Positions 29,876 to 38,432 of a stretch of 64,000 nucleotides of DNA are shown here, piece by piece. How positions within the stretch are numbered: position 1 is the stretch's first letter; the number at the start of each line of letters is the position of its first letter. The DNA lies in contig NZ_CP090004.1 in NCBI RefSeq assembly GCF_021390175.1, positions 2,294,001-2,358,000 of the forward strand, given 5' to 3'. Position numbers and translations under genes: made by a program. The notes under the pieces are model-generated. The model was given only the letters and a program-made list of their open reading frames with translations. It had not been told where the DNA came from and ran no database searches. The DNA comes from Flagellimonas sp. HMM57. GTDB lineage: Bacteria; Bacteroidota; Bacteroidia; Flavobacteriales; Flavobacteriaceae.

Positions 29876-30651
29876 AAGGTCAGCGTTGTAAAATTTGAAT
29901 TTTCTTCTTGAAGCATATCACTGTTTCCTATACAAACTTGTTTTACATTTTGTTGCAATGCGTGGAAACAGTTGTGCATTTTTGGAAGCATTCCTTCCGC
30001 AATGATTCCTTCTGCTAAAAGGGACTTATATTTCTTGGAATCGATATGTTGAATTACGGAATTTTCGTCATCAATGTTTTGCAGTACTCCTTTTTTCTCA
30101 AAACAATAATATAATGTGGTTTCAAATTCAGAAGACATGGCTATCGCCAGTTCCGCTGCAATAGTATCTGCATTAGTGTTTAGAAGTTGTCCTTTACCAT
30201 TATGGGTCAATGCGCAAAAAGTAGGGGTAAGGTCAGCCTTTAAAAGCATCGAAACAGTATCGGAATTTGCTTTTTCCACATCACCAACGAGCCCAAAATC
30301 AATAACGCCCACAGGTCTTTTCTTTGCAGTGATGGCATTTCCATCGGCACCGCTCATCCCAATAGCATTGCAATCCTGGGCTTGAAGTTCTGCTACAATT
30401 TTTTTGTTTAATAACCCGCCATAAACCATGATGGCAACGTCCAAACTCTCGGCATTGGTTATTCTTCTTCCGTTGACCATTTTAGCTACGACCCCAAGTT
30501 TTTCTCCAATCTCCGTGGCTTTTTTACCTCCTCCGTGAACCAAGATTTTGTTCCTATTAATTTTTGAGAATAGCTCCAAGAGATTAGATAACTCTTGGTC
30601 ATCATTAATGATGTTACCCCCTATTTTTACTATGGATAATTTGGCTTTCAT
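29872..30651 (-). CDS. argB: Acetylglutamate (or succinylglutamate) kinase
   Basis: Phosphorylates N-acylglutamate, the second committed step of the pathway. The 259-residue amino-acid kinase has SIVKIGGNII at the N-terminus, the glycine loop HGGGKKATEIGEKLG, and GMSGADGNAITAKK. It lacks the N-terminal helix that allows hexameric, arginine-sensitive forms, so it is probably not inhibited by arginine directly. It follows argF' by 12 bases and overlaps argE by four. Confidence 0.95.
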   Translation of the reverse strand: MKAKLSIVKIGGNIINDDQELSNLLELFSKINRNKILVHGGGKKATEIGEKLGVVAKMVNGRRITNAESLDVAIMVYGGLLNKKIVAELQAQDCNAIGMSGADGNAITAKKRPVGVIDFGLVGDVEKANSDTVSMLLKADLTPTFCALTHNGKGQLLNTNADTIAAELAIAMSSEFETTLYYCFEKKGVLQNIDDENSVIQHIDSKKYKSLLAEGIIAEGMLPKMHNCFHALQQNVKQVCIGNSDMLQEENSNFTTLTL

Positions 30652-30663
30652 AGATTATCTCCT

Positions 30664-31629
30664 TTATTCTCTCCCTTTGGGAGAGGGAACATTACTGTTT
30701 TCCAATATCTTTTTTAAGACGATTTGGGCCGCAAACGTTCTGTTATTAGATTGTTCCAAGACCAAAGACTGTTCTCCATCCAATACGGCATCTTCAACCA
30801 CTACATTTCTTCGCACGGGAAGACAATGCATGAATTTTGCATTTCCCAACTTAGCTTTGGTCATCATCCAACGGCTATCATGTGATAGTACCTTTCCATA
30901 ATCTGAATAACTGCTCCAATTTTTTACATAGACAAAATCAGCACCTTCCAAAGCTTTATTTTGGTCATATTCAATATCACAACCTTTCGTAATTGACGGA
31001 TTTAGTTCATATCCTTTTGGATGTGTAATGGTAAATTCAACGTTTTGCTTTTTTATCATCTCAGCAAACGAGTTTGCTACTGCATGCGGTAATGCTTTTG
31101 GGTGTGGAGCCCATGATAATACCACCTTGGGTTTTGGTTTGGTATTGTTTTCGGCAATGGTAATGGCATCAGCGAGCGCCTGCAATGGATGTGCTATGGA
31201 ACTTTCCATATTTACTACGGGAATGGATGCGTATTTGCTAAAACCATTGAGCACTTCTTCTGCTTCATCTTTTGTTCTGTCTTCGAGTTTTGCAAACGCC
31301 CTTATGGCGATAATATCACAGTATTGGGAAACCACTTTGGCCGCCTCTTTAATGTGTTCCGAATTTCCTTGGTCCATCACAGTTCCATCCTCATATTCCA
31401 AGGCCCAACCCTCACTTCCAAAATTCATTACCATCACTTCCATTCCCATATGCATGGCTGCTTTTTGAGTGCTTAGCCGAGTGCGTAGACTATTGTTAAA
31501 AAATAAAAGACAGATAGTTTTGTGCTTCCCCATTTCTTGAAACTGATAGGGGTCTTTTTTTAATGCAATCGCTTCGTCTACCCAATTGGGAAGGAAATCA
31601 ATGTCATTTATGGATAAATAGTTTTTCAT
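30664..31629 (-). CDS. argF': N-succinyl/acetyl-ornithine carbamoyltransferase
   Basis: Transfers a carbamoyl group to an N-acylated ornithine. The 321-residue protein has the carbamoyl-phosphate loop SLRTRLSTQKAAMHMG, which differs from the STRTR of ordinary ornithine transcarbamylase, and the conserved MHCLPVRRNVVVEDAVLDG near the C-terminus. In characterised Bacteroides this enzyme uses N-succinylornithine; a succinyl specificity is therefore likely here but not proven. It sits between argD and argB, with a REP-like palindrome in the 84-base gap before it. Confidence 0.93.
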   Translation of the reverse strand: MKNYLSINDIDFLPNWVDEAIALKKDPYQFQEMGKHKTICLLFFNNSLRTRLSTQKAAMHMGMEVMVMNFGSEGWALEYEDGTVMDQGNSEHIKEAAKVVSQYCDIIAIRAFAKLEDRTKDEAEEVLNGFSKYASIPVVNMESSIAHPLQALADAITIAENNTKPKPKVVLSWAPHPKALPHAVANSFAEMIKKQNVEFTITHPKGYELNPSITKGCDIEYDQNKALEGADFVYVKNWSSYSDYGKVLSHDSRWMMTKAKLGNAKFMHCLPVRRNVVVEDAVLDGEQSLVLEQSNNRTFAAQIVLKKILENSNVPSPKGRE

Positions 31630-31667
31630 TTTATTTTTTTGTCATTTTCAGCTTAGTTAAAGTCCAT

Positions 31668-31689
31668 ACCCTGAGCGTAGTCGAAGGGT
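31668..31689. repeat. REP-like palindrome, copy 1
   Basis: ACCCTGAGCGTAGTCGAAGGGT: arms ACCCT and AGGGT flank the core GAGCGTAGTCGA. It occupies the short gap between argD and argF'. The core CTGAGCGnAGTCGAAG is shared with copies at 32159-32180 and 36011-36030, while the arms differ but stay complementary. Confidence 0.75.
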
Positions 31690-31713
31690 GGAGTGTTGAG
31701 TTTGGCCGAAATA

Positions 31714-32862
31714 TCATCCCAACTCTTTTTGTAGTCCCTCAAAAAATAAATCGATATGGGTTTTGGTTATATTCAGAGCGGGTAAAAACCGTAGCAGTTT
31801 TTTGTTTTTGGCACTTCCCGTGAACATGTGTTGTTTATAAATGAGCCTTTTTCGTAAATCCACCACTTCAAACCCAAATTCTAAACCTAGCATCAACCCC
31901 CTGCCTTTTATTTTTTTTATTTCTGAAAATGCTTTGGCTTTTTCTTTAAAATAGCTGCCCAACTCGGTAGCATTTACCAGCAAACCTTCTTGTTCCAGAA
32001 CTTCTAAGACGGCCAAGGTTGCTGTACAGGCCAAGTGATTGCCGCCAAAAGTGGTTCCCAAGAGACCGTAAGAAGCTTTAAAGGATTCATGTACTAGAAT
32101 ACCACCGACGGGAAAACCGTTTCCCATGCCTTTGGCAATAGAAATAATATCGGGTTGTACACTTCGACTCCGCTCAGTGTCCAAATGATGTTGAAAGGCG
32201 AAAAACTTTCCACTTCGCCCAAATCCCGATTGTACTTCGTCCGCTATGAGGACAATCCCTTTCTTTTTACAATTTTCGGCAATGAATTGATAAAATTCAG
32301 TTGTGGGTTCATCCAAGCCGCCAACTCCTTGAATTGCTTCTAGGATAACGGCGCAGTACTCGTCCGAATTCACTGTTTTTTCAAAGGCTTCAAAATCGTT
32401 TAAAGGAAGAAAAGTAACCTCTTGCTGTTTGTTTATGGGTGCATTTATATTGGGATTGTCCGTAGCGGCAACTGCAGCTGAGGTTCTTCCATGAAAGCTG
32501 TTGTTAAAGGCGATTACCTTGGATTTTTGGGTATGAAAGGATGCCAGTTTTAGAGCATTTTCATTGGCTTCTGCGCCCGAATTGCACATAAAAAGGTTGT
32601 AAGCTTCACAGTTTGAGGCTTTTCCCAAAACGGAAGCAAGCTCTTTTTGAATTGGATTTTGGATGGAGTTGCTGTAGAATCCAATCTTGTCCAATTGCTC
32701 TTTTAACCTATTTACATAGTGGGGATGGGAATGTCCAATGGAAATCACGGCGTGGCCTCCATAGAAATCGAGATATTTTTTGCCCTTATCATCTGTTAGT
32801 TCAATACCCTTGGCAGATACTGGGGTGACGTCATATAAAGGATATACATCAAATAGTTTCAT
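31714..32862 (-). CDS. argD: Acetylornithine/succinylornithine aminotransferase with repeat-derived insertion
   Basis: A class III PLP-dependent transaminase (382 residues) making N-acyl-ornithine from the semialdehyde. The PLP-binding region is intact: NSGAEANENALKLA, ADEVQSGFGRSG, and the Schiff-base Lys244 in SIAKGMGNGFPVGG. Residues 227-235 (LDTERSRSV) are extra compared with the family and are encoded by a REP-like palindrome at 32159-32180 read in frame. The insertion is a loop about nine residues before the PLP lysine. The 119-base gap upstream is filled by CAAGTT-type repeats. Confidence 0.94.
   Translation of the reverse strand: MKLFDVYPLYDVTPVSAKGIELTDDKGKKYLDFYGGHAVISIGHSHPHYVNRLKEQLDKIGFYSNSIQNPIQKELASVLGKASNCEAYNLFMCNSGAEANENALKLASFHTQKSKVIAFNNSFHGRTSAAVAATDNPNINAPINKQQEVTFLPLNDFEAFEKTVNSDEYCAVILEAIQGVGGLDEPTTEFYQFIAENCKKKGIVLIADEVQSGFGRSGKFFAFQHHLDTERSRSVQPDIISIAKGMGNGFPVGGILVHESFKASYGLLGTTFGGNHLACTATLAVLEVLEQEGLLVNATELGSYFKEKAKAFSEIKKIKGRGLMLGLEFGFEVVDLRKRLIYKQHMFTGSAKNKKLLRFLPALNITKTHIDLFFEGLQKELG
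32159..32180. repeat. REP-like palindrome, copy 2, inside argD
   Basis: On the minus strand it reads ACACTGAGCGGAGTCGAAGTGT, with arms ACACT and AGTGT and the same core as the intergenic copies. Its coding frame gives the DTERSRSV residues inserted in ArgD. Confidence 0.8.
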
Positions 32863-32870
32863 CTAAAGTT

Positions 32871-32935
32871 CAAGTTTAAGTATCAAGTGCAAATTCAAGT
32901 TCAAGTGTCAAGTTCAAACTCAAATATCAAATACA
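32871..32935. repeat. Low-complexity CAAGTT/CAAATT repeats 5' of argD
   Basis: A run of short units such as TCAAGTT, TCAAATT and TCAAGTG, starting nine bases before the argD start codon. In the mRNA sense it reads as repeated ACTTGAA. A close relative lies at 46660-46705, also directly 5' of a start codon. Confidence 0.7.
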
Positions 32936-32981
32936 ATTCTGTAGCTATAGGGTTGAGTTTGATTCTTGTGTTTGAGTTTTT

Positions 32982-33776
32982 TCATCCTTTTCTGATTTGG
33001 CTTATTTTTTCAAAAGAAGTGACTATTCCCCGTATCAGTGAAGAACTTAGTCCTTGGTGCTCCATTTCGTTCAATCCGGAAATTGTACATCCTTTCGGTG
33101 TCGTAACCCGATCTATCTCTTCTTCGGGATGGCTTCCAGATTCTATTAAGAGACTTGCGGCACCGTTACAGGTATGCATTGCCAGTTCTTGGGCTTCCTT
33201 GGCATCAAAACCCAACTGAATTGCTCCCTGGGTAGTTGCTCGAATCAGGCGCATCCAAAAAGCGATACCACTTGCGCAGATTACCGTCGCAGCCTGCATC
33301 TGTTCTTCGGGAATTTCCAATGTATGTCCCATTCGATTAAAAATGGCTTTGGAAAGGTCAATTCGTTTTTTTCCAAATTCGTTGCTGCAAAGGCATGTCA
33401 TGGAACTCCCTACTGAAATAGCGGTATTGGGCATGCTACGGATGATGTACTTATCTGCACCAATAATCTCCTCTATTTTGGAAATATTGAAACCTGTTAT
33501 AGTACTGATTACCACATGTTTTTCTGTTAGTAAATCTTTTACTTGCTCAAGAATATCTGAAAAATGTCCAGGTTGTACTGCAAAAATCAAGATATCGGAT
33601 TTTTTTACGGCCTCACGGTTGTCCCAGGTAACAGTGACGTTGCCGTATTTTTCATAATCCATAATTTCTGTAGTGTTCCTTTTGGTCAAGTACATGGTCG
33701 TGGCGCCATTGCTGTGTAAAACTCCCTTTGCAATGGCCAAACCCAAATTTCCCGCTCCTATGATTGCTATTTTCAT
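32982..33776 (-). CDS. proC: Pyrroline-5-carboxylate reductase
   Basis: Reduces pyrroline-5-carboxylate to proline with NAD(P)H. The 264-residue protein starts with the Rossmann loop KIAIIGAGNLGLAIAKGVL and ends with the conserved segment (TTPKGCTISGLNEMEHQGL) that forms the active site. It lies inside the arginine operon, 10 bases after argC. In flavobacteria proC is often found there; it could share the pathway's glutamate-semialdehyde branch, or simply be co-regulated. Confidence 0.95.
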   Translation of the reverse strand: MKIAIIGAGNLGLAIAKGVLHSNGATTMYLTKRNTTEIMDYEKYGNVTVTWDNREAVKKSDILIFAVQPGHFSDILEQVKDLLTEKHVVISTITGFNISKIEEIIGADKYIIRSMPNTAISVGSSMTCLCSNEFGKKRIDLSKAIFNRMGHTLEIPEEQMQAATVICASGIAFWMRLIRATTQGAIQLGFDAKEAQELAMHTCNGAASLLIESGSHPEEEIDRVTTPKGCTISGLNEMEHQGLSSSLIRGIVTSFEKISQIRKG

Positions 33777-33786
33777 AATTTTCTTT

Positions 33787-34761
33787 TTAAAAAACTCCTG
33801 CTTTTAGTTGTAAACCCGTGTTTTCAAAAAACCCGAACATTAGATTCATGTTCTGAATCGCTTGTCCCGATGCACCTTTGATTAAATTGTCTATTGCTGA
33901 GGTTACCAATAAAATATCTTCGTGCTTGTGTAAGTGAACATGACATTGATTGGTATTCACCACTTGCTTTAAATGAATGGCCTCTCCTGAAAGTTGTGTG
34001 AAGATGGCATTTGAATAGAATTCGTTATAAAGTTCCTTTGCTTGATTCAATGAACCTTCAAAATTGGTGTAGGCCGTAGCCAAAATACCCCTTGTAAAAT
34101 TACCCCGATTGGGCAAGAAATGGAGCTTTGCGGTTTTGTTTCCAAAGGAATTCAGGCTTTCTCCAATTTCCCCTAAGTGTTGATGAGTGAAAGGTTTGTA
34201 CCAAGAAGCATTGTTGTTTCTCCAACTAAAATGGGAAGTTGATGATAGGCCAACACCTGCACCTGTACTCCCTGTTACCGCATTTATATGAATATCGTTC
34301 TGTAGCATATCCGCTTTGGCCAAGGGCAACAAGGCCAATTGTATAGCGGTTGCAAAACAACCGGGATTGGCAATGGCAGCCGCAGTTTTTATTTTCTCTT
34401 TGTTCAATTCGGGAAGGCCATAAACAAATGCCTTTCCATTGTATTCAGCATCTTTTTGTAACCGGAAATCGTTGCTTAAATCAATGATTTTAGTACGTGC
34501 TTCAAAACTGTTTTCTGCTAAAAACTTGGTGGAATTTCCATGGCCCAAGCAAAGAAAAACTACATCAACATCCGGTTTTACCTCACCGGAAAATTTTAAA
34601 TCCGTCAATCCCAATAAATCCTGATGGGTAGTGGTAATAGGTTGTCCTGCACGTGTTGTACTGTAAACAAAATCGATATCAGCTTGAGGATGATTCAATA
34701 AAAGCCGTACCAATTCACCGCCCGTGTACCCAGACCCACCAATAATTCCTGCTTTAATCAT
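33787..34761 (-). CDS. argC: N-acetyl-gamma-glutamyl-phosphate reductase
   Basis: Reduces N-acylglutamyl phosphate to the semialdehyde with NADPH. The 324-residue protein has IIGGSGYTGGELVRLLLNHP at the N-terminus and the catalytic cysteine in ANPGCFATAIQLALLPL. The HFSWRNNNASWYKPFTHQH segment carries the catalytic histidine. Its start overlaps the argG stop by eight bases, indicating coupled translation. Confidence 0.96.
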   Translation of the reverse strand: MIKAGIIGGSGYTGGELVRLLLNHPQADIDFVYSTTRAGQPITTTHQDLLGLTDLKFSGEVKPDVDVVFLCLGHGNSTKFLAENSFEARTKIIDLSNDFRLQKDAEYNGKAFVYGLPELNKEKIKTAAAIANPGCFATAIQLALLPLAKADMLQNDIHINAVTGSTGAGVGLSSTSHFSWRNNNASWYKPFTHQHLGEIGESLNSFGNKTAKLHFLPNRGNFTRGILATAYTNFEGSLNQAKELYNEFYSNAIFTQLSGEAIHLKQVVNTNQCHVHLHKHEDILLVTSAIDNLIKGASGQAIQNMNLMFGFFENTGLQLKAGVF

Positions 34762-35944
34762 CTTTTTGGTTTACATGGTTAGCTATTTTCCCTGAATTTG
34801 AAAGGATTTTGATAAACCCTTTGGCTTCGTCTGCTGTCCAACCTTTGTTCATTTCACCATAGCTGCCAAAAGAGGCATTCATTAAATCGTGTTTTGAAGA
34901 GATTCCATTGAGTTCAAATCGGTAAGGATGGAGTGTGATGTACACATCGCCCGATACTTTTTTCTGGGTGTCCGTTAGGAAAGCTTCAATATTCCGCATA
35001 ACGTCGTCCAAATAATTTCCTTCATGCAAAAGCATACCGTAAAAGTTGCCCAATTGTTCCTTTTGGTATTGTTGCCATTTGCTCAGGGTGTGCTTTTCCA
35101 GCAAATGGTGCGCTTTTATAATGATGAGCGATGCGGCAGCTTCAAAACCTACTCTCCCCTTTATGCCGATAATGGTATCACCTACATGAATATCTCTTCC
35201 AATGGCATACTTGGAAGCGACAGCTTCCAGTTTTTCAATATTCTCAACAGGTGAAGCAGATTCACCATCAATTGCTATTAGCTCTCCTTTTTCAAAAGTT
35301 AGTTTAACTTCTTTAGGGAGTTCTTTTTCCAATTGACTTGGGAATGCTGATTCTGGCAACGGTAGGTGTGAAGTCAGGGTTTCTTCACCACCAACAGAAG
35401 TGCCCCATAATCCTTTGTTTATGGAGTATTTTGCCTTTTCCCAAGAATAGTCAATCCCGTTATGTTGCAGATAGTCAATTTCGGCTTCCCTTGATAGTTT
35501 ATTGTCCCGAATCGGTGTTATTATTTGAATTTCTGGGGCCAATATTTGGAAGATCATATCGAATCTTACCTGATCGTTCCCTGCTCCAGTACTGCCATGG
35601 GCGATGGAGGTAGCTCCAATTTTTTTAGCATGATTTACAATCTCTATGGCCTGCACAATTCGTTCTGCACTTACGGATAGGGGATACGTATTATTTCGAA
35701 GTACATTTCCAAAGATGAGGTACTTGACTACTTTATCGTAAAAGTTGGAAACCGCATCAATCGAAGTATAGGTTTTTGCTCCTAATTCCAACGCTTTTTG
35801 TTGGATGTTCAGAATCTCTTGTTCTGAAAACCCCCCAGTATTTACACTTACGGCATGGACTTCATATCCTTCTTCTTTTGATAGGTATTTGGCACAGTAT
35901 GAAGTATCCAGGCCACCACTATAGGCTAAAACTAATTTTTTCAT
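34754..35944 (-). CDS. argG: Argininosuccinate synthase
   Basis: Joins citrulline and aspartate with ATP to argininosuccinate. The 396-residue protein has the pyrophosphatase loop LAYSGGLDTSYC and GSTGAGNDQVRFD. A GTG at 35968 extends the frame by eight residues, but the ATG at 35944 gives the standard MKKLVLAYSGG start and is preferred. It is the second gene of the operon after the GNAT gene, from which it is separated by 99 bases containing two palindromes. Confidence 0.96.
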   Translation of the reverse strand: MKKLVLAYSGGLDTSYCAKYLSKEEGYEVHAVSVNTGGFSEQEILNIQQKALELGAKTYTSIDAVSNFYDKVVKYLIFGNVLRNNTYPLSVSAERIVQAIEIVNHAKKIGATSIAHGSTGAGNDQVRFDMIFQILAPEIQIITPIRDNKLSREAEIDYLQHNGIDYSWEKAKYSINKGLWGTSVGGEETLTSHLPLPESAFPSQLEKELPKEVKLTFEKGELIAIDGESASPVENIEKLEAVASKYAIGRDIHVGDTIIGIKGRVGFEAAASLIIIKAHHLLEKHTLSKWQQYQKEQLGNFYGMLLHEGNYLDDVMRNIEAFLTDTQKKVSGDVYITLHPYRFELNGISSKHDLMNASFGSYGEMNKGWTADEAKGFIKILSNSGKIANHVNQKDD

Positions 35945-35960
35945 TTGGTTTTTTTGGTAT

Positions 35961-35976
35961 TCCTGCACATGCAGGA
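35961..35976. repeat. Short palindrome TCCTGCA-CA-TGCAGGA
   Basis: Seven-base arms with a two-base centre, in the gap upstream of argG. The flanking ATTCCTGCACATGCAGGAAT resembles palindromic repeats that many bacteria carry between genes. Only one copy was found here. Confidence 0.5.
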
Positions 35977-36010
35977 ATCTATTCTACATCTTAGATTCTA
36001 TGCCCCTTTA

Positions 36011-36030
36011 TGCTTCGACTTCGCTCAGCA
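36011..36030. repeat. REP-like palindrome, copy 3
   Basis: On the minus strand it reads TGCTGAGCGAAGTCGAAGCA, with arms TGCT and AGCA around the core shared with the copies at 31668 and 32159. It lies between the GNAT gene and argG. Confidence 0.75.
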
Positions 36031-36043
36031 TCCAGGGAAATCA

Positions 36044-36658
36044 TTATTTATTTTTCTTTTTAAGGAAAAGGTTCTGTTTCATTTCTTTTAACCGTTGAAA
36101 GGCTTTTCCGTTCAGTTTTCTTGATTTGTATTTGTTTGCATCAGGGTCATATAACATTCCTGTGCAAAGGCACATTTTACGCTCTGTTCTTGTAAGGATA
36201 TCGAAGTTTTTACAAGTCTGGCATCCTTTCCAGAACTCTGGGTCATCCGTCAATTCTGAAAACGTTACTGGTTTATAGCCCAATTCATAATTCATCTTCA
36301 TTACGGGTAGGCCAGTGGTTATTCCAAAGATTTTGGCATCTGGGAACTTCTCTTTGGATAGCTCGAACACCGCTTTTTTGATTTTCTTGGCGAGTCCTTG
36401 TTTTCTAAAGTCAGGATGTACTATTAATCCAGAATTCGCTACAAAGTTCTTGTTGCCCCATACTTCGATATAGCAAAACCCAGCGAATTTTTCACCTTCT
36501 AAAGCGATTACCGCATTGCCATTCTGTAGTCTTTTGATAATGTACTCGGGCGTACGTTGTGCAATACCGGTACCTCGAACTTTTGCAGATTCGGTAATGG
36601 TGTCACTTATGATTTGCGCGTATTTATAATGGGATTCGTTAGCAATTACAATTTTCAT
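36044..36658 (-). CDS. GNAT N-acetyltransferase, ArgA-like, with C-terminal Cys cluster
   Basis: A 204-residue acyltransferase heading the arginine operon and therefore the best candidate for the first step, acylation of glutamate. The acetyl-CoA motif is GLIVHPDFRKQGLAKKIKKA at about residues 78-97. Unusually for a GNAT, the C-terminal part has a four-cysteine pattern (CQTCKNF ... MCLCTGM), suggesting a bound metal. The tail is basic. Acetyl versus succinyl donor is undetermined. Upstream is a 200-base leader with a GC-rich block. Confidence 0.8.
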   Translation of the reverse strand: MKIVIANESHYKYAQIISDTITESAKVRGTGIAQRTPEYIIKRLQNGNAVIALEGEKFAGFCYIEVWGNKNFVANSGLIVHPDFRKQGLAKKIKKAVFELSKEKFPDAKIFGITTGLPVMKMNYELGYKPVTFSELTDDPEFWKGCQTCKNFDILTRTERKMCLCTGMLYDPDANKYKSRKLNGKAFQRLKEMKQNLFLKKKNK

Positions 36659-36862
36659 TGCATGGCTTTTTAAAACTGATAAATAATTAAGATTTGTGTG
36701 GTTGTTGCGGAAATGGACTCACCTAATTCCATAAGTTATGTGCACCCTTACGGGCGACGGCGTGGAGCGAATGGACGTACTGGAGCAATGTAGCTCTGTG
36801 TAGATAGTATGTGGTTTTGTCCTTTCATTATGTGATAAATGTACAAATAAATTCCAACTGAC

Positions 36863-38239
36863 CTAGAATGACCTTAACTTTTTGAAGAAATATAACTTTT
36901 TGTCTTTTTTAACGGCTATTTCATAAATCAAAAAGCCAAAGACTAAAATATATTCAATGGCCAACAGCCAAAGATTTTCTTGATACTCGGGATTGGAATA
37001 GGCATAATAGCTCAATATTACCACAAATGACCATAAGATAGGATACCTGTAGTTTGTAAGAACACAAAGGACCAGCAAGTACACAATATACCAGGGGTGC
37101 AAGGTGCTTGATAAAAAGTAGTACCCAGAAAGCAATGCCAGCATAGAAACAACCAATGTATCAAACTGTTGATTTTTTCTAAAGAATGTTAACAGGAGTG
37201 CTCCGATTATTGTGGAAAATGCAACTATTTTTCCATATACCTTAATCAATTCCCAAGGTTTGGCATCAAAATACGTAACTCCTATTTTTTTGACTAGGTT
37301 ATACATACCAGCGTTAAACTCAAAATTGGAAAACCAAAGTCCAACCGTTTCCGAATAATTATTGATAAAAGTATTGTTGTAAAAAGGGAGTAATAAAACA
37401 AGGCATGTTGCACCTGTCAAAATGTAAAATCCAATACTTTTCTTGAATCCAAAATATTTAAGAAACAGCGGCAAAAATAGAACGGGCACAAGTTTTACCA
37501 GTATAGCTATGGCATATATTGGAGCGCCCAAAAACCATTTACTTGTTTTGATTAGATATAGTGACCAAATAAAGAAAAACAACATTACACCTTCAAAATG
37601 AAGGTTGCCTGTCAACTCCAGAATGACCAATGGATTTAGAAAATACCAAAATATCATATGACTTGGCTGGTTCAACTTCTGAAGTAATTTTTTGCCAAAA
37701 TATAAGATACCTATGTCCGCGAGTATGATGAACAAGCGCATAGTGATGATGGTGCCTAGAATACTTCCATTGCCCACAAAGGCACTAAGCGTAAACAGGA
37801 ATTGATTTACAGGTGGATAATTGCTGAAATGTTTTGCACTCAATTCACCCATTCCAGCATATAACTCCTGAGCGTTTGCAATAGGCAGGGCAGGGTCTAA
37901 AATGAGCGTATTTGGTAAGTGAATGTATGGGTTTACTCCGTTTTTAATGAGTTCACCATCCCATATAAATCGGTAAAAATCTTGAGAAAGATTGGGTTCG
38001 GTGATTAAAAAGACCAGACGAAAAAGAATCCCAAAGGTCAATAGCAATTTAGAGTCCAACTTTTTAGATTGGAGAATCAGGTAGTAGCAAAAAAAGAGAG
38101 CACTGAAGAGTACGATAAGTTTTGGAAAATCCTCGCGTTGCAAGTTGTAAGCAAAAATGTAATAGAGAAGTAAACTCAGAATTACTAGTAGTACTGGTAT
38201 ACCATAAGGTTTCCAGAATATTGAAAATCGATTGGACAT
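36863..38239 (-). CDS. GT-C mannosyltransferase-like integral membrane protein
   Basis: A protein of about 458 residues with roughly ten to twelve transmembrane helices and a periplasmic acidic motif near the start (SQDFYRFIWDGELIKNGVNPY), as in polyprenyl-phosphate-dependent mannosyltransferases. It probably transfers a hexose from a lipid carrier to an envelope glycan; acceptor and sugar are unknown. The frame extends to an ATG at 38287, but MSNRFSIFWK at 38239 gives a more typical N-terminus. The gene is divergent from the AraC regulator. Confidence 0.8.
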   Translation of the reverse strand: MSNRFSIFWKPYGIPVLLVILSLLLYYIFAYNLQREDFPKLIVLFSALFFCYYLILQSKKLDSKLLLTFGILFRLVFLITEPNLSQDFYRFIWDGELIKNGVNPYIHLPNTLILDPALPIANAQELYAGMGELSAKHFSNYPPVNQFLFTLSAFVGNGSILGTIITMRLFIILADIGILYFGKKLLQKLNQPSHMIFWYFLNPLVILELTGNLHFEGVMLFFFIWSLYLIKTSKWFLGAPIYAIAILVKLVPVLFLPLFLKYFGFKKSIGFYILTGATCLVLLLPFYNNTFINNYSETVGLWFSNFEFNAGMYNLVKKIGVTYFDAKPWELIKVYGKIVAFSTIIGALLLTFFRKNQQFDTLVVSMLALLSGYYFLSSTLHPWYIVYLLVLCVLTNYRYPILWSFVVILSYYAYSNPEYQENLWLLAIEYILVFGFLIYEIAVKKDKKLYFFKKLRSF

Positions 38240-38432
38240 CTTTTGTTTAGCGTTGCAAAATACTAAAATAGGTCTTTTGAAGAGCATATATGTACTCTTA
38301 CAGGGCTAATTATTTTACAGTTACAACTACTGCATATTCGCTATTTGATAAAACCTCTTTTGCAATACCTATTGAAATACAAAAATTATCCCAAATAGGA
38401 TAATCTAATATTTTTATGATTAGCTTGCCCTC

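Noticed and set aside
32871..32935. CRISPR array
   Set aside because: The CAAGTT units are short, imperfect and without spacers of constant length; no cas genes are nearby.
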